Shown here piece by piece: positions 1-5,686 of a DNA stretch of 7,488 nucleotides (its first letter is position 1; every line of letters starts with the position of its first letter). The stretch is from NCBI GenBank assembly GCA_018971405.1, contig JAGXAX010000069.1:1-7488 (forward strand). Direction: 5' to 3'. Position numbers and translations under genes: made by a program. The notes beneath the pieces are model-generated. The model saw only the letters and a list, made by a program, of their open reading frames with translations, made no database searches and was not told the DNA's origin. The DNA is from Alphaproteobacteria bacterium (GTDB lineage Bacteria; Pseudomonadota; Alphaproteobacteria; Micavibrionales; UBA2020).

Positions 1-250
1 GGAAGAACAGCTGAAACCCGTCGCCGAGCAGGACTTGAAAGACATTGCCGAAGCCGGCGCCGCCGCTGCCGCCGCTGCCGCCGCTGCCGTCACGGCCTCC
101 GGTGGGCTGACGCTCACCGGCGCCGAAGCCGCCGCGATCGCGGGGGGGCGCGCGGCTTTGAGTCTGGCAAAGACGAAGGGCATTGCGCTTTCCGAGCAGG
201 CGGCCTTGGGCCTTGCCACCCTGGCGGGCCTCAAAACGCCGCAACAGTAA
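1..250 (+). CDS. C-terminal end of an Ala-rich phage protein, probably prohead protease or scaffold tail (partial)
   Basis: The reading frame is open from base 2 at the left edge and stops with TAA at 248-250, so this is the 3' end of a longer gene; a TTG at 35 is in frame, but the codons before it are also open. The visible 82 residues begin with an acidic/polar stretch, pass through a run of ten alanines, and end in a helix-prone Ala/Leu/Gly-rich segment finishing LKTPQQ. No catalytic motif is visible. In HK97-type and RcGTA-type clusters the gene directly before the major capsid gene is usually the prohead protease, and such proteases often carry low-complexity Ala/Glu-rich C-termini. The assignment therefore comes from position alone. 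A separate small scaffold-like protein is the main alternative. Confidence 0.5.
   Translation, partial: EEQLKPVAEQDLKDIAEAGAAAAAAAAAAVTASGGLTLTGAEAAAIAGGRAALSLAKTKGIALSEQAALGLATLAGLKTPQQ
59..88 (+). repeat. 9-bp in-frame tandem repeat encoding polyalanine
   Basis: Three perfect tandem copies of GCCGCCGCT (59-85) followed by one further GCC encode ten consecutive alanines. The unit is a multiple of three, so changes in copy number would lengthen or shorten the alanine run without shifting the frame. Replication slippage is the likely origin. Confidence 0.85.
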
Positions 251-283
251 CCACCACCACAAACCGAAAAGGAAAAAAAGAGA

Positions 284-1531
284 ATGACACAAGACTCCCA
301 ACTGACCGAGCTTTACCGCTCCTTTGAAATGTTCAAGGAGGCGAACGATGAACGCCTGCGCGAGATCGAAGCCAAGGGCAACGCCGATCCGCTCACCGAG
401 ATCAAGGTCAACCGCCTCAACGAGCGCTTCGACCATCTCGAAACGGCGATGCGCCGCACCGCCCGCGCCGCATCCGCGCAAAAATCCGACGAGGAAAAAG
501 AGGCGCAGCTCTTCGCCGTCGAGCGCAAGAACCAGTTCTCGGGCGAACTCGATGTGAAAACCTACCGTCATTACAAGGCGGCGCTGAACAATTACTTACG
601 CAAGAACAACGCCGGTTCCAACATCGACGAGATCAAGGCCTTGAGCGTCGGCTCCGATCCGGACGGTGGTTTCGCCGTGCCGCCGGACATGGGCGGGCGC
701 ATCGTCGAGCTGGTCTATGAAACTTCGCCGGTCCGTCAGGTGGCGAACGTCGTGACCATCGGCTCCGACGCGCTCGAAGGCATCAACGACCTGAACCAGC
801 CGGACTCCGGCTGGGTCGGCGAAACCGACACGCGCAATGATACGGCGACACCGCAGATCGGCGAGTGGAGGATCCCCGTGCACGAACAATACGCCGAGCC
901 CAGCGCGACGCAGAAGCTGCTCGACGACGCGATGTTCGACGTCGAGGGCTATCTCACCAAGAAGATCGCCGACCGCCTCTCGCGCATGGAGAACACGGCG
1001 TTCATCAGCGGCAACGGCATCCGGCAGCCGCGCGGCATCCTCACTTACGCGTCGGGCGTGCCGGGTTCCGCCAGCTTCAACGTGATCGAGCAGATCCACT
1101 CCGGCGCGGCGGGCGCTTTCCCGTCGGCCGATCCGGGCGACAGCCTGATCAGCCTCGTCTACGCGCTCAAATCCGCGTACCGCGACAAGGCCTGCTTCCT
1201 GATGGCGCGCGAAACCCTGGGCGAAGTGCGCAAGCTGAAGGACAACCAGGGCCGCTACCTCTGGCAGCCGGATTTCCAGCAGCGCCAGGGCGGACAGCTG
1301 CTCGGCTTCAGCGTCGTCGAGGCGGCGGAGATGCCGGCGATGGCGGCGAACAGCCTCTCGATCGCGTTCGGCGATTTCTCCCAGGGCTACCAGATCGTCG
1401 ACCGCATGGGCATCCGCATCCTGCGCGACAGCTTCACCGCCAAGCCCTACGTCAAGTTCTACACGACGAAGCGCGTCGGCGGCGACGTCATCAACTTCGA
1501 GGCCATCAAGCTGATGACCTTCGCGGCCTAA
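284..1531 (+). CDS. HK97-family phage major capsid protein
   Basis: This 415-residue protein is the icosahedral shell subunit. Residues about 1-60 are charged and helical, probably a coiled coil, as expected for the delta (scaffolding) domain of HK97-type capsid precursors. Residues about 105-125 form a linker where the prohead protease would cut. The mature HK97 fold begins near residues 118-135 with KALSVGSDPDGGFAVPP, a typical opening of this family (TIGR01554/PF05065). Further family signatures are the segment around SGWVGETD, the long helix with LTKKIADRLSRMENTAFISG, the RQPRGIL motif and the C-terminal FEAIKLMTF strand. The ATG at 284 follows an A-rich leader with AAAAGGA at 267-273. 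The length matches an unprocessed family member with delta domain. It lies between the probable protease and the connector genes, the standard order. The exact cleavage site cannot be read from sequence. Confidence 0.96.
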   Translation: MTQDSQLTELYRSFEMFKEANDERLREIEAKGNADPLTEIKVNRLNERFDHLETAMRRTARAASAQKSDEEKEAQLFAVERKNQFSGELDVKTYRHYKAALNNYLRKNNAGSNIDEIKALSVGSDPDGGFAVPPDMGGRIVELVYETSPVRQVANVVTIGSDALEGINDLNQPDSGWVGETDTRNDTATPQIGEWRIPVHEQYAEPSATQKLLDDAMFDVEGYLTKKIADRLSRMENTAFISGNGIRQPRGILTYASGVPGSASFNVIEQIHSGAAGAFPSADPGDSLISLVYALKSAYRDKACFLMARETLGEVRKLKDNQGRYLWQPDFQQRQGGQLLGFSVVEAAEMPAMAANSLSIAFGDFSQGYQIVDRMGIRILRDSFTAKPYVKFYTTKRVGGDVINFEAIKLMTFAA

Positions 1532-1555
1532 CGAAAACGGAAAGGAAAAAACACA

Positions 1556-2005
1556 ATGCATGATATCGTCAACAACATCGCGGTGACCCAGAGCGTCATG
1601 CCGCAGACGATCACGTCCACGGCGCTCACCACCGGCACCGTCGACACGCAGGGCGCGGACATCCAGTCCTTCGTCGTGCTGGTCGGCAACATCAACGACA
1701 CGCTTTCGGGAACCGTGCGGATCGACCTCTCGATCAGCCACGCCGACGACGATGGCACCGGAAACCCGACCGCCTTCACGGCCTGCGACGACACCGGCGT
1801 GCTGAACTTCAGCGGCCTCGTGAACGGCGTCTTCGCCTCCGTCAACGCTTCGGCGGCGGCGGAGAAGCGCTACGTCATCGATTACGTCGGCGGCCTGCGC
1901 TTCGTGAAAGTGACGGCGACGCCGGTCGGCCTCACCAACGGCGGCCCCGTCGCGCTCTTGTCGCTGCAGGCGAACCTGCACACGCTGCCGGCGGTCAACG
2001 TCTGA
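1556..2005 (+). CDS. Small capsid-associated (putative decoration/stabilisation) protein
   Basis: This is a 149-residue, mostly beta-strand-forming protein with no signal peptide or membrane segment. It opens MHDIVNNIAVTQSVMPQTI and has the alternating pattern 'duplicated hydrophobic strand, Asp-rich loop (SHADDDGTG), then YVIDYVGGLRFVKVTATPV'. That layout (VxNI..QS.. near the start, then Y.GxxRFVKVxAT near the end) recalls a widespread uncharacterised phage protein encoded just after the capsid gene in many siphophages. Its position 25 bases after the capsid stop, with the same kind of A-rich leader (AAAGGA at 1541-1546), suggests high-level co-expression with the capsid. A decoration or capsid-stabilising role is inference from position; it could also be a minor head or spike component. 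Confidence 0.7.
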   Translation: MHDIVNNIAVTQSVMPQTITSTALTTGTVDTQGADIQSFVVLVGNINDTLSGTVRIDLSISHADDDGTGNPTAFTACDDTGVLNFSGLVNGVFASVNASAAAEKRYVIDYVGGLRFVKVTATPVGLTNGGPVALLSLQANLHTLPAVNV

Positions 2006-2009
2006 ACGC

Positions 2010-2066
2010 TGTCATTATCCGATACCGCCGCCCCGGACTTGTTCCGGGGCGGCGGCACGGATGACA
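2010..2066. repeat. Large imperfect palindrome, REP-like extragenic element
   Basis: An inner perfect 13-bp stem (2025-2037 with 2043-2055) encloses the loop CTTGT. An outer stem adds CCG with CGG (2019-2021/2058-2060) and TGTCAT with ATGACA (2010-2015/2061-2066), interrupted by small bulges, for about 22 pairs in all. The core reads CCCCGGACTTGTTCCGGGG flanked by TGTCAT and ATGACA. This resembles dispersed extragenic palindromes seen in many alphaproteobacterial chromosomes. It fills the gap between two genes, starting 5 bases after one stop and ending at the ribosome binding site of the next. There is no T-run after the stem, so it is not a normal intrinsic terminator. It may stabilise the upstream capsid mRNA end or reduce read-through. 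Confidence 0.8.
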
Positions 2067-2079
2067 AGGAAGGAATGCC

Positions 2080-2742
2080 ATGCACCTGCCCAGCCCTTTA
2101 TACCGCCTGGTCGAAACCGCGCCTCCCGCCGTGGAGCCGCTGACGCTCTCCGAAGTGAAGACGTTTTTACGCGTCGACCAGTCGAACGACGACAATTTCA
2201 TCACCGGCCTCATCACCGCAGCGCGGATGTTCTGCGAGGCGGAGACGGGCCGCGCGCTGATCGAGCGGAACTACAGCCTGTTTCTCGACCGCTGGCCGGA
2301 CGATGAGCGTTACAGCGCCTTCGACTACCGCGATGCGGAGCGCCGCATCCCGACGCCGCTGGTCATCGCGCCGCGCGGCATCGGCCTGCCGTATCCGCCG
2401 CTGGTGTCTGTCGCGCAGGTGAACGTCTACGCCGCCGACAACAGCGTGACCGTCTTCGACGCGAGCAATTATTTCGTCGACACGGCGGGCGCGCCGGGCA
2501 GGCTGGTGCTCACTCTGGGCGCCGTGCCGCCGTTGCCGTGGCGCATCGCAAACGGCATCGAGATTCAATACACGGCGGGCTACGGGCTTGCGGAGACCGA
2601 TGTGCCGCAGCTCTTGAGGCAGGGCATGATGCAGATCATCGCGCACTTGTACGAGCATAGGGGAGATAGCCCTGATCAGGCGCTGCTCGCCTCCGGCGCG
2701 GCGGCGATCTTCAAACCCTACCGTCTGGCGAGCCTGCGATGA
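2080..2742 (+). CDS. Head-tail connector (phiE125 gp8 / gp6-like family)
   Basis: The 220-residue product matches the layout of the phiE125 gp8 / HK97 gp6-like connector proteins (TIGR02215/PF05135), including RcGTA gp6. These form the ring under the portal that links the head to the tail. Diagnostic features are the N-terminal EPLTLSEVKTFLRVD (residues 19-33), the helix ITAARMFCEAETGRALI (about 45-61) followed by the SLFLDRWPD strand, and a C-terminal region with IQYTAGYG followed by a helix ending in HLYEHRGD. The beta-rich middle insertion makes it about as long as gp8-type rather than short gp6-type members. The ATG at 2080 is preceded by a strong AAGGAAGG (2066-2073). The stop overlaps the next start (ATGA at 2739-2742), implying translational coupling to the head closure gene. 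Confidence 0.9.
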   Translation: MHLPSPLYRLVETAPPAVEPLTLSEVKTFLRVDQSNDDNFITGLITAARMFCEAETGRALIERNYSLFLDRWPDDERYSAFDYRDAERRIPTPLVIAPRGIGLPYPPLVSVAQVNVYAADNSVTVFDASNYFVDTAGAPGRLVLTLGAVPPLPWRIANGIEIQYTAGYGLAETDVPQLLRQGMMQIIAHLYEHRGDSPDQALLASGAAAIFKPYRLASLR

Positions 2743-3071
2743 TCGGCGACATGACATACCGCGTGACGATCGAGGAGGCCGTGCTGACGCCGGCGGGCGG
2801 GGGCGGCTTCACCGCGGCGTGGCAGGCGGTCGCGACCGACCCGCAGGTTTACGCGTCGATCGCGCCGGTGCAGTCGGGCGCCGCCCTGAAGTTCGGGCAG
2901 GTGGAGGCGGAAACGACGCACAAGATCGTGCTGCGCTACCGCACGGACGTGATGGCCGGCATGCGCCTCGTCGACGAGAACGGCGTGGCCTACCTGATCA
3001 CGGCAGCACGGGATCGGGACGGACGGCGGGCGTATCTTGACGTTTCAGCGTCCGTAAGACCCGGTTCCTGA
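2739..3071 (+). CDS. Phage head closure protein (SPP1 gp16-like head-tail adaptor)
   Basis: This 110-residue protein belongs to the head closure/head-tail adaptor family (TIGR01563/PF05521; RcGTA gp7 and SPP1 gp16 relatives), which seals the connector after DNA packaging and forms the tail docking surface. Family hallmarks are the GGGGFTAAWQAVA turn-strand near residues 20-32, the YASIAPVQSG strand (38-47), THKIVLRYRTDVMAGMRL (60-77), and the closing DRDGRRAYLDV (92-102). The length is normal for the family, so the protein appears intact. The start at 2739 overlaps the connector stop by four bases; an in-frame ATG at 2751 is an alternative, and neither has a strong Shine-Dalgarno site, which fits coupled translation. 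Its last 74 bases are shared with the convergent Sel1 gene on the other strand. Confidence 0.9.
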   Translation: MIGDMTYRVTIEEAVLTPAGGGGFTAAWQAVATDPQVYASIAPVQSGAALKFGQVEAETTHKIVLRYRTDVMAGMRLVDENGVAYLITAARDRDGRRAYLDVSASVRPGS

Positions 3072-3789
3072 GCTCTGCCTTCGAGGGCGGAACGGGGTCG
3101 GGCGGCGCGGGGCCGAGGTCTTTGGGGACGACGGGCTTCCACGATGCCGCTTCCTTGTCGAGCCGCGCGGCCTCGCCCTTCTTGAGGAATTTTTTGGCGA
3201 GCCCTTCCGCCGCGCGGGCGCAGGCCTTGGCATAGGCGGGTTTTTGCGTTTCGGCGGCGCAGATCCTGTACCACTTGTAGGCTTCGGGCAGGTCGGGGGT
3301 CGCGGGGTTGAAGATGTTCTTGTTGCCCTCGTAAAGGATGATGGCGCTGAAGAGCGCCCCCGTCTGGTCGCCCAGACTGGCGCTGCGGAGGAACCAGGCG
3401 CGCGCGGTCTTGAGATCGGGCGTGACGCCGCGCCCGTCGACGTACATCGCCCCGACGGCGTCCATGGCTTGCGGATTGTTGCCGGAGATAGCGGCGCGCT
3501 TGTAAAGGCGCATCGCCTCGGTGTGGCTGACGACGAGGCCGTAGCCGTTCTCGTACATGTTGGCGAGGAGGATCATGGCGCGGACGTCGCCCGCGTCGGC
3601 GAGCGGGCGCAGCTCCGTCACGGCCGCCTGCCACTGTTGCGCGTTGTAGGCTTTTTGGCCGGCCACGAAATCGGCCTGCGCCGGTGGCGCAGTGGAATTT
3701 GCCTGCGCCGGCGGCGCAGTGGAATTTGCCTGCGCCGGCGGCATAAACATAAGCAGGAGACAAAGCGCGATGAGGAGGCGTTTGAACAT
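2998..3789 (-). CDS. Secreted Sel1-repeat (TPR-like) protein, accessory gene inserted among head-tail genes
   Basis: The 263-residue product begins with a clear Sec signal peptide: MFKR, a hydrophobic core LLIALCLLLMFM (5-16), then PPAQA with a signal peptidase I site after A21. No lipobox is present. Residues 17-40 are a short tandem repeat of PPAQANSTA. A TPR/Sel1 region follows at about 41-180, with recognisable units such as AMILLANMYENGYGLVVSHTEA, then AMDAVGAMYVDGRGVTPD with AWFLRSASLGD, and a divergent third unit ending in EAYKWYRICAAE. The C-terminal part is Lys/Ala-rich, then Pro-rich. Sel1 proteins act as protein-interaction scaffolds, often in the periplasm or envelope; the specific partner is unknown. 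A longer frame open upstream to 4035 is rejected because the signal peptide fixes the start. No Shine-Dalgarno site is seen before it. It lies against the direction of every neighbour, as a phage moron would. Confidence 0.85.
   Translation of the reverse strand: MFKRLLIALCLLLMFMPPAQANSTAPPAQANSTAPPAQADFVAGQKAYNAQQWQAAVTELRPLADAGDVRAMILLANMYENGYGLVVSHTEAMRLYKRAAISGNNPQAMDAVGAMYVDGRGVTPDLKTARAWFLRSASLGDQTGALFSAIILYEGNKNIFNPATPDLPEAYKWYRICAAETQKPAYAKACARAAEGLAKKFLKKGEAARLDKEAASWKPVVPKDLGPAPPDPVPPSKAELRNRVLRTLKRQDTPAVRPDPVLP
3674..3742 (-). repeat. 27-bp tandem repeat, 2.5 copies, in the Sel1 gene
   Basis: On the plus strand the unit occurs at 3674-3700 and 3701-3727 with a single difference (T versus C at 3685), followed by a 15-base partial copy at 3728-3742. 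On the coding strand it encodes the nine-residue repeat PPAQANSTA at residues 17-34, with a third PPAQA at 35-39. The near identity suggests a recent duplication. The frame is preserved because the unit is a multiple of three. Confidence 0.92.
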
Positions 3790-3830
3790 GATCGGGATTT
3801 TAAGATTTTTTAAGGGAAGGATAAACAAAA
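3790..3830. promoter_or_regulatory. Divergent AT-rich gap between the Sel1 gene and the tail completion gene
   Basis: This 41-bp gap is AT-rich in an otherwise GC-rich window and is the only non-coding DNA between two divergently read genes. It holds a strong plus-strand ribosome binding site, AAGGGAAGG at 3812-3820, ten bases before the DUF3168 start. On the minus strand, TAAAAT (3802 to 3797) is a five-of-six match to a sigma70 -10 box. It lies so close to the Sel1 ATG that the transcript would be nearly leaderless, which would fit the missing Shine-Dalgarno site. No convincing -35 box accompanies it, so the promoter call is weak. Confidence 0.3.
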
Positions 3831-4271
3831 ATGTCGGCTGACAGCCTCTGGGACGTGCAAACCGGCGTCTACGCGCTTCTGACAACCACGGCGGCGCTGA
3901 CGGCGCAACTGGCGGCGGGGGCGGGGAGCGTCCTCGACCATGTGCCGGAAGGCGCGCCGTTTCCCTATGTCGTGCTGGGCGCGGCGTCGTCGGTGCCGAG
4001 CGACACGCAGGGCTTTTCCGGAAGCGAGGCCACACTGGCCATCGACACCTACAGCCGCGGGGCGGGGATGGAGGAGACGAGGCGGATCATGTCGGCGATC
4101 TATGACGCGCTGCACGCGGCGGTCTTTTCGGTGCCGAACCAGACGCTGGTGCAGTGCCGGTGCGTGGAAAGCGCGACGTCGGTCGAGGCCGACGGCCTCC
4201 GCCGCTATGAACAGAACGCGCTGGTGCGCCACGGCAGCCAGAAGTTCCGCATCATCACAGAGCCGGTTTAA
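3831..4271 (+). CDS. DUF3168 tail completion/terminator protein
   Basis: The 146-residue protein fits the DUF3168 family (PF11367; RcGTA gp8), whose members cap the tail tube at the head-proximal end and mediate head-tail joining. Visible family features are an N-terminal helix with WDVQTGVYALLTTTAALTAQL (residues about 7-27), the motif VLDHVPEGAPFPYVVLG (34-50), and the strand-helix IDTYSRGAGMEETRRIMSAIYDALH (71-95). The C-terminal half supplies strands with ESATSVEADGLRRYEQ and a final basic strand. The ATG at 3831 has a good ribosome binding site. In RcGTA-like clusters this gene directly follows the head closure gene; here the Sel1 gene has come between them. Transcription must either pass through the Sel1 region antisense or start afresh near 3790-3830. 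Confidence 0.88.
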   Translation: MSADSLWDVQTGVYALLTTTAALTAQLAAGAGSVLDHVPEGAPFPYVVLGAASSVPSDTQGFSGSEATLAIDTYSRGAGMEETRRIMSAIYDALHAAVFSVPNQTLVQCRCVESATSVEADGLRRYEQNALVRHGSQKFRIITEPV

Positions 4272-4286
4272 CAAGGAGAACGGAAC

Positions 4287-4703
4287 ATGCCCAGCCAGAA
4301 CGGCCGCGACCTGATTTTGAAGATCGGCGACGGCGCAAGCCCTGAAAATTTCACCACCATCGGCGCGGCGCGCACGGTGGAGATGGCGGTCTCCAACCCG
4401 CCGGCCGTCGTCACGCCGCTCGGCGGCGCGGGCGTCGCGGCGCTTGCGGCCGACGGCGGCGTGCAGACGCTGGAGATCACGCTCGCGGGGCTGTTCAAGG
4501 ACAGCGCGGCGGAGGAATCCTTGCGCGCGGCGGCGCTCGGCCGCACGCTCGACGACTATCAACTGTGCTTCCCCAACGGCGCGATTTACGCGGCGAGCTT
4601 CGCCGTCACGTCATACAAGCGCGGCGGGGCCTATGACGCGCTGGAGGATTTCACCGTCACGCTGGCGCGCTCGGGCGCCGGCACGTTCACGGCGGGGGTA
4701 TAA
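4287..4703 (+). CDS. Major tail tube protein (TP901-1 family)
   Basis: This 138-residue protein resembles the TP901-1-type major tail proteins (TIGR02126; RcGTA gp9), which stack as hexameric rings to make the tail tube. The N-terminal GRDLILKIGDG (6-16), the strand NFTTIGAARTVEMAVSNPPAVVTP (21-44), the central LEITLAGLFKDSAAEESLRAAAL (62-84), and the closing FTVTLARSGAGTF (122-134) follow the family pattern, including the 'LxGLFKDxAAEexLR' element. The length is normal. AAGGAG at 4273-4278 lies nine bases before the ATG. It sits two genes after the head closure gene and directly before the gp10-type gene, as in RcGTA. Confidence 0.9.
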   Translation: MPSQNGRDLILKIGDGASPENFTTIGAARTVEMAVSNPPAVVTPLGGAGVAALAADGGVQTLEITLAGLFKDSAAEESLRAAALGRTLDDYQLCFPNGAIYAASFAVTSYKRGGAYDALEDFTVTLARSGAGTFTAGV

Positions 4704-4704
4704 G

Positions 4705-4998
4705 ATGATTTTGCTGCGTTTGCCGGACGGAAAAGCCCATGCGCTCGAAGCGGATTTCGCGCTGCTTGAAAAGATCGAGGCGGAGCACGGCAGCCTTTAC
4801 GCGCTGGCCGACGACCTGCTGGAGAAATCCCTGCCGCTGACCGAGCTGGTGGCGGTGGTGCGGGCGCTTTATGCCCACGCGGGCGCGGACGTGACGGCGG
4901 ATTTCCTGCTCGGTCAGCCCTGCGCGGACATATTGATCCGCTTCCTGCTCGGCGTGCTGAAGCCGATCGAGCAACCGAACGAACGACAAGGAGAGTAA
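4705..4998 (+). CDS. GTA gp10-type tail assembly protein (Phage_TAC_11-like)
   Basis: The 97-residue product begins one base after the tube gene stop (TAA at 4701-4703, ATG at 4705). It has a short N-terminal beta hairpin (MILLRLPDGKAHALEADF) followed by helices (LLEKIEAEHGSLYALADDLLE, then LTELVAVVRALYAHAG, then ILIRFLLGVLKP). This layout fits the GTA gp10 family (PF11836), encoded between the tail tube and tape measure genes. It is thought to act as a tail assembly chaperone that keeps the tape measure soluble and recruits tube subunits. I see no slippery heptamer near its end that would suggest a lambda G/GT-style programmed frameshift. The ATG at 4705 is chosen over an upstream open frame because that frame lies inside the tube gene. 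Confidence 0.8.
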   Translation: MILLRLPDGKAHALEADFALLEKIEAEHGSLYALADDLLEKSLPLTELVAVVRALYAHAGADVTADFLLGQPCADILIRFLLGVLKPIEQPNERQGE

Positions 4999-5001
4999 CC
5001 G

Positions 5002-5319
5002 ATGAAAATCAAGCAACCGGCCGAACCGGCGCACCGCCGCCAGCTGCGCAACCTGCTGAACCCGGGCACGCTCAGCTCCGCCTCGACCGCGGATTTGAGC
5101 GGCCTGATGAAGGGCTATGCGCCGTCGTCCTACGTCAGGCCGTCGAGCGGCGCGCGGCGGGAGCGCGCGCACCTGACGCGCGTCGGCGGGTCGTCGGCCC
5201 TGAACGGCCTTTACGGCAGCCTTGACCGCGCGATCGCCGACACGCTGGTCAAGGGGCCGATGACGACCGGCGTGCTCGGCAGCGTTTTCGGCGTCACGCC
5301 CGGCCTGACGGGGAGGTAA
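5002..5319 (+). CDS. Unrecognised 105-residue protein in the tape-measure position
   Basis: I do not recognise this protein family. The ATG at 5002 follows a strong AAGGAGAG (4988-4995) that overlaps the end of the previous gene, and the stop is three bases before the next start, so it is clearly expressed with the tail operon. It is basic at both ends of its first half (HRRQLRNLL, then ARRERAHLTR), rich in Ser/Gly/Leu, and ends with a hydrophobic Gly-rich segment (TTGVLGSVFGVTPGL, about 88-102). In this kind of cluster the tape measure protein is expected exactly here, between the gp10-type gene and the minor tail genes. At 105 residues it is far shorter than even the RcGTA tape measure (about 200 residues). 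It could be a very small tape measure, the retained end of a deleted one, or a second assembly factor. Confidence 0.7.
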   Translation: MKIKQPAEPAHRRQLRNLLNPGTLSSASTADLSGLMKGYAPSSYVRPSSGARRERAHLTRVGGSSALNGLYGSLDRAIADTLVKGPMTTGVLGSVFGVTPGLTGR

Positions 5320-5322
5320 GAC

Positions 5323-5673
5323 ATGACCGCATGGCCCTCGACACTGCCGGCGGCGCCGCTGGCGAAAAACTTCCAGGAAATCGCGCCCGCGACCGTGATC
5401 CGCACCGATATGGATACCGGCCCCGCCAAGGTGCGCCAGCGCACGACGGCGGGCGTCGGCGAGCTGCAGGCGACGTATTTCCTGAGCGCCGCGCAGACGG
5501 AGACGCTTGACGATTTTTACGCGACGACGCTCGCGGGCGGCGCGCTCGGCTTCGATTATACCCATCCGCGCACCGGCGCGCTCCTGACCTGCCGCTTCGT
5601 CAGCCCGCCGGAATACACGGCGGTCAACGGCGCCTATTACGAGGCCGCGGTCGCGCTGGAAGTTTTGCCCTGA
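5323..5673 (+). CDS. Minor tail protein, lambda gpM-like position
   Basis: The 116-residue product has strong features of a conserved but little-studied tail protein family: WPSTLP near the start (4-9), VIRTDMDTGPAKVRQRTT (25-42), the LDDFYATTLAGGALGFDYTHPRTG block (62-85), and RFVSPPEY followed by the C-terminal strand ALEVLP. It lies immediately before the DUF1833 (gpL-like) gene, so it takes the place of lambda gpM in the M-L-K-J order of the tail tip. RcGTA gp12 occupies a comparable place but is longer. The start follows GGGGAGG (5310-5316) and the gap to the previous gene is three bases. The domain assignment is from recalled family pattern, not a search. Confidence 0.8.
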   Translation: MTAWPSTLPAAPLAKNFQEIAPATVIRTDMDTGPAKVRQRTTAGVGELQATYFLSAAQTETLDDFYATTLAGGALGFDYTHPRTGALLTCRFVSPPEYTAVNGAYYEAAVALEVLP

Positions 5674-5686
5674 CGGAGGATTTTTC

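Noticed and set aside
865..1563. Plus-strand alternative frame of 232 codons inside the capsid gene
   Set aside because: Arg/Ala/Gly-rich shifted-frame translation of the capsid gene; no ribosome binding site and no domain features.
596..1981. Long minus-strand open frame of 461 codons opposite the capsid genes
   Set aside because: It is the antisense shadow of the well-supported HK97 capsid gene and the next gene; composition is dominated by Arg, Asp, Val and Ala with no domain pattern, as expected from GC-rich antisense frames.
2010..2066. Palindrome considered as an intrinsic terminator
   Set aside because: The stem is strong but is not followed by a T-run; the next bases are GGAAGG of the following ribosome binding site.
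3244..3813. Plus-strand open frame of 189 codons opposite the Sel1 gene
   Set aside because: The minus strand shows a signal peptide and Sel1 units, while the plus-strand frame encodes repeats that simply mirror them. A plus-strand gene here would keep the operon direction, but no family features or ribosome binding site support it.
3790..4035. Longer version of the Sel1 gene starting at 4035
   Set aside because: The extra N-terminal 82 residues are Arg/Pro-rich antisense of the DUF3168 gene, and would bury the clear signal peptide that starts at 3789.
4940..5010. Programmed frameshift like lambda G/GT joining the gp10-type gene to the next gene
   Set aside because: No slippery heptamer was seen near the end of the gene and the next gene has its own strong ribosome binding site and ATG.
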